Source: Mesorhizobium sp. WSM4904 (GTDB lineage: Bacteria; Pseudomonadota; Alphaproteobacteria; Rhizobiales; Rhizobiaceae). Taken from it: 64,000 bases of DNA. Under the pieces are notes generated by a model, which was not told the origin of the DNA, did no database searches, and saw only the letters and a list, made by a program, of their open reading frames with translations. Position 1 is the stretch's first letter; each line of letters starts with the position of its first letter. The translations under genes and the position numbers were made by a program. Location: NCBI RefSeq assembly GCF_029674545.1, contig NZ_CP121354.1, forward strand, positions 620,001-684,000, read 5' to 3'. This document shows positions 59,620-64,000 of this stretch, in pieces.

Positions 59620-61113
59620 TCAAGCGGGGCGGCGCAGGCCGTTACGCGCCTGGTCGAGCCGCACCGGCTGGTCGGGGATGGTGACGGCGAAGACCGTGCG
59701 GCCGCCGATCGATTCGACGAGCTCCACCGATCCGCCATGGGCACGGATCAGCTCATGGGCGATCGCCAGGCCAAGGCCGGTGCCGCCGCTGCGCGCCGAA
59801 CCGCGGAAGGCGGCGAACAGGTTCTCGCGCGCTTTCGGCGGCAGGCCGGGGCCGGTGTCGGTGACGGTGATGCGGCTGACGCTGCCCGAGCGCTCGGCCG
59901 AGACAGCCAGCCGGCGCACCACCGCGCTCTCGGTATCGGCGGCCATCGCCTGCACCGAATTGCGGCACAGATTGGTGAGCACGCGGAACAGCTGATCGGA
60001 ATCGGCGTCGACCTCGAAGGTGTGCTCGACGGCGTTGATGAACTCGATGCCTTCCTCGATGTCGAGCAGGCCGTGCACGTCGTCGACCAGCTGGCGCAGC
60101 CGCAAGCGGCGGCGCGACGGCGCCGGCTCCTGCGTGCGGCCATAGGCGAGCACGCCTTCCGAATAGGCGACGGCGCGGTCGAGCGCGCGCAAAAGCTTCG
60201 GCGCGAAGGACTGCACGGTCGGATCCTTCACCTGGCGCAGGCGGTCCGACATCAGCTGCGCGGAAGCGAGGATATTGCGCATGTCGTGGTTGATCTTCGA
60301 CACCGCGAGACCGAGGTCGGCGAGGTGCTTCTGCTCGGAGAGCATTTTTTGCAGCCGATCCTGCATCTGCGCCAGCTCGCGCTCGGCGACGCCGATCTCG
60401 TCGGCGCGCTCGGTCGGGCAGATGATGCGACCGGGATCGTCGGGCGCTTCGGAGAAGGACAGGATCGAGCGCGTCATGGTGCGGATCGGGCCGATCATGA
60501 TGAGGTCGATCGCCGCATAGACGAGCATGGCGGTGAACAGCGAGATAAGCAGCGAGACGACGGCGACGTTGCGCGAATAGCGCAGCATCGCGTTGCGCAG
60601 GCTGTAGTCCGGCATGATCAGCTCGAATTCCTTGTCGCTGTCGCCGACCGGACCGAAGACGCGCAGCATGCGGTTGCCGCCGGCGAACAGCGTTTCCAGC
60701 GCGCCTGTCATGCCGTTGACCAGGCCGACATTGGCGATGTCGACATGCTCGTCGACCTTCGGCGGCATGTCGGCCACGACCAGCAGCCGCGAGACGCCGC
60801 CGTCGCGCACCGCGATCGCCTTGGCGCCGATCGCCATCAGCACGTCGTTCTGGGCGGTGTGCGACAGCGAGTTGGGCTCGCCCTGCAGCAACACGATCGA
60901 GACGGCCGCGGCGGTGCTCAGCCGTTCCTTCAGCCAGTTCACCCGGTAGCTGGCGATCCAGGGCAGGAAGATCAGGATTTCGGCGAGCAGCACGAAGACG
61001 ATGGTGAGAAAAAGAAGCTTGGTCGACAGGCCGCGCGACAGCGGCACCCGGCGCGGCGAGCTCTCAGCCGCCGGGCGTGCCTTTTCATCCGTGGACTGGA
61101 TTTCACTCGTCAT
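59620..61113 (-). CDS. sensor histidine kinase (orphan)
   Basis: A 497-residue membrane kinase. A first helix (about 35-55) and a second (about 190-212) bracket a periplasmic sensor part, followed by a HAMP-like linker (GPIRTMTRSILSFSEAP). The phosphoacceptor is His276 in SKINHDMRNILA. The ATPase domain has the N box (LTNLCRNSVQAM), DTGPGLP and GGTGLGLAIAHEL. No response regulator gene is adjacent. ATG 61113 (MTSEIQ) is chosen. It is divergent from rpmH. Confidence 0.9.
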   Translation of the reverse strand: MTSEIQSTDEKARPAAESSPRRVPLSRGLSTKLLFLTIVFVLLAEILIFLPWIASYRVNWLKERLSTAAAVSIVLLQGEPNSLSHTAQNDVLMAIGAKAIAVRDGGVSRLLVVADMPPKVDEHVDIANVGLVNGMTGALETLFAGGNRMLRVFGPVGDSDKEFELIMPDYSLRNAMLRYSRNVAVVSLLISLFTAMLVYAAIDLIMIGPIRTMTRSILSFSEAPDDPGRIICPTERADEIGVAERELAQMQDRLQKMLSEQKHLADLGLAVSKINHDMRNILASAQLMSDRLRQVKDPTVQSFAPKLLRALDRAVAYSEGVLAYGRTQEPAPSRRRLRLRQLVDDVHGLLDIEEGIEFINAVEHTFEVDADSDQLFRVLTNLCRNSVQAMAADTESAVVRRLAVSAERSGSVSRITVTDTGPGLPPKARENLFAAFRGSARSGGTGLGLAIAHELIRAHGGSVELVESIGGRTVFAVTIPDQPVRLDQARNGLRRPA

Positions 61114-61218
61114 GACGCGGTCTTCACGAAGGCTTGATGGGGCAAGGTTATGCGATTTGCGGCTTTTTTGCCAATTTCGCCCCCGACGTCGCAAAAAAAT
61201 CGCCCGCGGCAGGCTGGA

Positions 61219-61247
61219 TTGACTTCCAAAAACCTTCTTTCTATAAG
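61219..61247 (+). promoter_or_regulatory. rpmH-rnpA-yidC promoter
   Basis: TTGACT at 61219-61224, 17-base spacer, TATAAG at 61242-61247. A near-consensus promoter giving a leader of about 118 bases with a small CTGTTAC/GTGACAG hairpin before rpmH. Confidence 0.7.
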
Positions 61248-61370
61248 CCCGCTCACGCTCGGGCCATTCGTCCCGGCGCGGTTTCGATCGCGCCTAAAAC
61301 CGGCTGGGCGAAAGCTCCTGTTACAAAGTGACAGAATCAAGAAGGGCCGCACGCCGCGGTATTAAAACAA

Positions 61371-61505
61371 ATGAAGCGTACCTACCAACCGTCCAAACTC
61401 GTCCGCAAGCGCCGGCACGGTTTCCGTGCCCGCATGGCCACCAAGGGTGGCCGCGGTGTCGTCGCAGCCCGCCGCAACCGCGGCCGCAAGCGGCTCAGCG
61501 CCTGA
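61371..61505 (+). CDS. rpmH: 50S ribosomal protein L34
   Basis: A 44-residue strongly basic ribosomal protein, [20 protein letters not shown] and then [20 protein letters not shown]. The length and sequence are standard. It starts the rpmH-rnpA-yidC unit, a gene order found near the replication origin in many bacteria; no origin is visible in this window. Confidence 0.98.
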   Translation: MKRTYQPSKLVRKRRHGFRARMATKGGRGVVAARRNRGRKRLSA

Positions 61506-61521
61506 ACGAAAGACGAGATCG

Positions 61522-61875
61522 TTGCCCGCAACCGGCAAGCCAAAGGGACAGACTCCCGGGCGGCTTCTGAAACGCGCGGATTTCCTGGCTGCGCGCGGCG
61601 GCGAGAAGCGCCGCGGGCGGCTTTTTCTCGTCGAGGTTCTCGACCGTGGCGACGACCTTTCGCCGCGTGTCGGCTACACCGTCACCAAGAAGGTCGGCAA
61701 CGCCGTGATGCGCAACCGCGTCCGGCGGCGGCTGAGAGAAGCCGTGCGCATGCATGCCGCCGATGACATGGCGCCCGGTAATGACTATGTCATCGTCGGG
61801 CGCGAAGACGTGCTTGCCGTTTCGTTCGGCCAGTTGAAGGCCGAGCTTTCCCGCCGGCTGCGCGGAACACGATAG
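61522..61875 (+). CDS. rnpA: ribonuclease P protein component
   Basis: The 117-residue protein cofactor of RNase P, which matures tRNA 5' ends together with its RNA. The conserved parts are [40 protein letters not shown] (the RNR motif) and a C-terminal LKAELSRRL. The best start is TTG 61522, 16 bases after rpmH; an open frame reaching back to 61426 runs through rpmH and is not IF-like or conserved. yidC follows 14 bases later. Confidence 0.95.
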   Translation: MPATGKPKGQTPGRLLKRADFLAARGGEKRRGRLFLVEVLDRGDDLSPRVGYTVTKKVGNAVMRNRVRRRLREAVRMHAADDMAPGNDYVIVGREDVLAVSFGQLKAELSRRLRGTR

Positions 61876-61889
61876 GCCAAGGGCTTTCG

Positions 61890-63716
61890 ATGGAAAACAA
61901 CCGCAATTTCTTCATCACCATCGCGCTGTCGGTGCTGATCCTGACGCTGTGGCAGGTGTTCTACATGAACCCGCGCATGGAACAGCAGCGCGAGCAGGCC
62001 CGCATCGAGCAGCAGCGCGCCGAAGCGCAGAAGAAGGAAGCGGGTGGCGCCAATCCGACCGGCGCTGCCACATCGGCAACGCCGCAAGGCAGCATTCCCA
62101 ATACTCCAGGCGTCGACGGCTCGGCACCGGCAAATCTGCAGCAGGCGCTCGCCGCAACCACGCGCGTCAAGATCGATACGCCCAGCCTGTCGGGCTCGAT
62201 CAACCTTACCGGCGCCCGCCTCGACGATCTCAAGCTCAAGCACTACACCGAGACTGTCGACAAGAATTCACCCCAGATCCAGTTGCTCAACCCGGAGCCG
62301 TTGTCGAACGGCTATTTCGCCGAGATCGGTTTCGTCGGCGACAGCAATGTCGGCGCGCTGCCCGGGCCGAAGACGGTGTGGAGTGTTGACGGCAATGCGA
62401 CGCTGAGCCCCTCGACGCCGGTGACGCTCACTTTCACCAACGACAAGGGATTGGTCTTCAAGCGCACCTTCTCGGTCGACAACGACTATATGTTCACGGT
62501 TTCCGACACCGTTCAGAATACCGGCAGCGCCGCCGTCTCGCTGTTCAATTACGGCCGCGTCGCCCGTTTCGATAAGCCGGCCGTCGCCAGCACCTATGTG
62601 CTGCACGAGGGTCTCATTGGCGTCACCGGCAGCGAAGGCCTGCAGGAGCACAAATACGCGGCGATCGAGAAGGACAAGCAGGTTAAGCCCGGAAAGTCGA
62701 CCGACGGCTGGCTCGGTATCACCGACAAATACTGGGCCGTGACGCTGATCCCTTCGGAGAAGCAGCCGTTCCAGCCCAGCTACTCCTATGTCGACATCAA
62801 CAACGGGCTTCGTCACAGCTATCAGTCCGATTTCATGACCGATGCAATCGCGGTCGGGCCGGGGCAATCGACAACAGTCGAGACGGAGATCTTTGCCGGA
62901 GCCAAGGAAGTCAACAAGGTCAACGCATACGCTCAGGACCGGAACATCCGGCTGTTCGATCGCCTGATCGACTGGGGTTGGTTCATCTGGATAACCAAGC
63001 CGATGTTCTACCTCATCGACACGCTGTACAAATTCTTCGGTAATTTCGGGCTGGCGATCCTCGCCACCACCGTCATCGTCAAGGCCATCTTCTTTCCCTT
63101 AGCCAACCGGTCCTACGCGTCGATGGCGAACATGAAGAAGGTGCAGCCGAAGATGCTGGAGATCCGCGAGAAATACGCGGACGACAAGATGAAGCAGCAG
63201 CAGGCGATGATGGAGCTCTACAAGACCGAAAAGATCAATCCGCTGGCCGGCTGCTGGCCGGTGGCGCTGCAGATCCCGGTGTTCTTCTCGCTCTACAAGG
63301 TGCTCTACATCACCATCGAGATGCGGCACGCGCCGTTCTTCGGCTGGATCCACGACCTTGCCGCGCCCGATCCGACCTCGGTGTTCAACCTGTTCGGCCT
63401 GCTGCCCTTCGCGCCGCCGGCCTTCCTGCCGCATCTTGGCGCCTGGGCGGTGGTGATGGGCATCACCATGTTCCTGCAGATGCGCATGAACCCGGCGCCG
63501 CCGGATCCGACGCAGGCCGCGGTCTTCACCTGGATGCCGGTGATCTTCACCTTCATGATGGGCAGCTTCCCGGCCGGCCTCGTCATCTACTGGGCCTGGA
63601 ACAACCTGCTCTCGATCCTGCAGCAGGGCGTGATCATGAAGCGCCAGGGCGCCAAGATCGAATTGTGGGACAATCTGGCGGCGATGTTCCGCAAGAAACC
63701 ATCGCCGGCGGAATAG
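61890..63716 (+). CDS. yidC: membrane protein insertase YidC
   Basis: A 608-residue inner-membrane insertase that folds membrane proteins alone or with SecYEG. One N-terminal helix (NFFITIALSVLILTLWQVFY) anchors a periplasmic domain (about 90-370) with a low-complexity Ala/Gly/Gln linker at 35-75. The conserved core from about 375 has five helices (FFGNFGLAILATTVIVKAIF, INPLAGCWPVALQIPVFFSL) and a basic end. The length is normal for alphaproteobacteria. It is the last gene of the rpmH unit, with a terminator at 63741. Confidence 0.97.
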   Translation: MENNRNFFITIALSVLILTLWQVFYMNPRMEQQREQARIEQQRAEAQKKEAGGANPTGAATSATPQGSIPNTPGVDGSAPANLQQALAATTRVKIDTPSLSGSINLTGARLDDLKLKHYTETVDKNSPQIQLLNPEPLSNGYFAEIGFVGDSNVGALPGPKTVWSVDGNATLSPSTPVTLTFTNDKGLVFKRTFSVDNDYMFTVSDTVQNTGSAAVSLFNYGRVARFDKPAVASTYVLHEGLIGVTGSEGLQEHKYAAIEKDKQVKPGKSTDGWLGITDKYWAVTLIPSEKQPFQPSYSYVDINNGLRHSYQSDFMTDAIAVGPGQSTTVETEIFAGAKEVNKVNAYAQDRNIRLFDRLIDWGWFIWITKPMFYLIDTLYKFFGNFGLAILATTVIVKAIFFPLANRSYASMANMKKVQPKMLEIREKYADDKMKQQQAMMELYKTEKINPLAGCWPVALQIPVFFSLYKVLYITIEMRHAPFFGWIHDLAAPDPTSVFNLFGLLPFAPPAFLPHLGAWAVVMGITMFLQMRMNPAPPDPTQAAVFTWMPVIFTFMMGSFPAGLVIYWAWNNLLSILQQGVIMKRQGAKIELWDNLAAMFRKKPSPAE

Positions 63717-63740
63717 AAGCCGCATGATCTTCCAAAGCGA

Positions 63741-63764
63741 ACCTCGGCCATTGGCCGGGGTTTT
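63741..63764 (+). terminator. terminator after yidC
   Basis: ACCTCGGCC (63741-63749) pairs with GGCCGGGGT (63753-63761), one G-U pair, three-base loop, followed by TTT. Placed 25 bases after the yidC stop. Confidence 0.75.
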
Positions 63765-63824
63765 CGTTGGAGATACCGATGGGACAGCGCCAACCTACGT
63801 GATTGGCCGTGTCCCTCTTCCCGA

Positions 63825-63983
63825 TCGTCATTCTAGGGCGGAGCAAGGAGCGAAGCGACGCGCGCAGACCCTAGAATCCATGCCGTTACGCTAACGCGTT
63901 GCAACGGTTACAGAATTCTGCACTGCCACACTCTGCGGCAGAGGTCACGGAATGGATCTTCGGGTCAAGCCCGAGGATGACGA
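63825..63983. repeat. 159-bp repeat, family II copy 2
   Basis: Same length, order and orientation as 12147-12305: TCGTCATTC at the left and GGATGACGA at the right, CTAGGGC/GACCCTAG arms, GTTGCAACGGTTACA and GGAATGGATC. Scattered base differences show that it is an old, not a fresh, copy. Confidence 0.85.
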
Positions 63984-64000
63984 CGTCACGGGGCCGGTTC

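Noticed and set aside
61220..61370. Replication origin near rpmH
   Set aside because: No cluster of DnaA boxes was seen, and in rhizobia the origin is often not next to rpmH.

Overview
The window looks like chromosomal DNA of a high-GC alphaproteobacterium of the Rhizobiales, closest in style to Mesorhizobium. This rests on recognised protein sequences (IF-3, L35, L20, PheST, L34, RnpA, YidC), on the gene order rpmH-rnpA-yidC, on TTGAC-type promoters, and on short palindromic repeats of the kind scattered through rhizobial genomes. No database search was possible, so the genus is an inference.

Left part (1-16.6 kb): housekeeping translation genes infC (probable AUU start), rpmI, rplT, and pheS-GFA-pheT. 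These are followed by ordinary metabolic genes: a nucleotidyltransferase, an aldo/keto reductase with a divergent LysR regulator, cytochrome b561 plus YceI, a Gfo/Idh/MocA oxidoreductase, an FAD dehydrogenase, and an ECF sigma factor with a SnoaL-like tail. Four copies of one palindromic repeat family and one copy of a second sit between these genes.

Energy part (16.8-34.8 kb): a small HTH regulator is translationally coupled to a six-gene complex-I/hydrogenase-4-like operon (hyfB, C, E, F, G, I type). Its large subunit lacks all four cysteines that would hold a NiFe centre, while the small subunit keeps its [4Fe-4S] ligands. This fits an energy-converting-hydrogenase-related (Ehr) complex rather than a hydrogenase. 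It converges on a complete nitrous oxide reductase operon nosRZDFYLX in which every gene junction is a 4-base ATGA overlap. Next to nosR lie a ferritin-like gene and a pseudoazurin gene. TTG-N8-CAA boxes of the FNR/NnrR type stand before nosR/ferritin-like and before pseudoazurin, so these genes probably form one low-oxygen/denitrification regulon. No nir or nor genes are in the window.

Biosynthetic part (35.2-40.4 kb): a 1355-residue membrane NRPS-like enzyme of the epsilon-poly-lysine-synthetase architecture (adenylation, carrier, membrane and hexapeptide-repeat domains) is coupled to a GNAT acetyltransferase and a phosphopantetheinyl transferase. The product is unknown. This trio and the Ehr-like operon are the most interesting parts of the window.

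Accessory part (40.7-59.3 kb): a PAP2-type acid phosphatase, a GH172/DUF2961 protein, several oxidoreductases each paired with a divergent regulator (NmrA/LysR, two SDRs/LysR, AKR/AraC), a large winged-helix ATPase regulator, Ohr, and three alpha/beta or epoxide hydrolases. The stretch holds several decayed gene fragments (aldo/keto reductase, quinone oxidoreductase, Tat-exported hydrolase), which suggests a region of gain and loss. It ends at a tRNA-Arg(ACG) gene.

Right part (59.6-64 kb): an orphan sensor histidine kinase, then rpmH-rnpA-yidC with a clear promoter and terminator, and a second copy of a 159-bp repeat.
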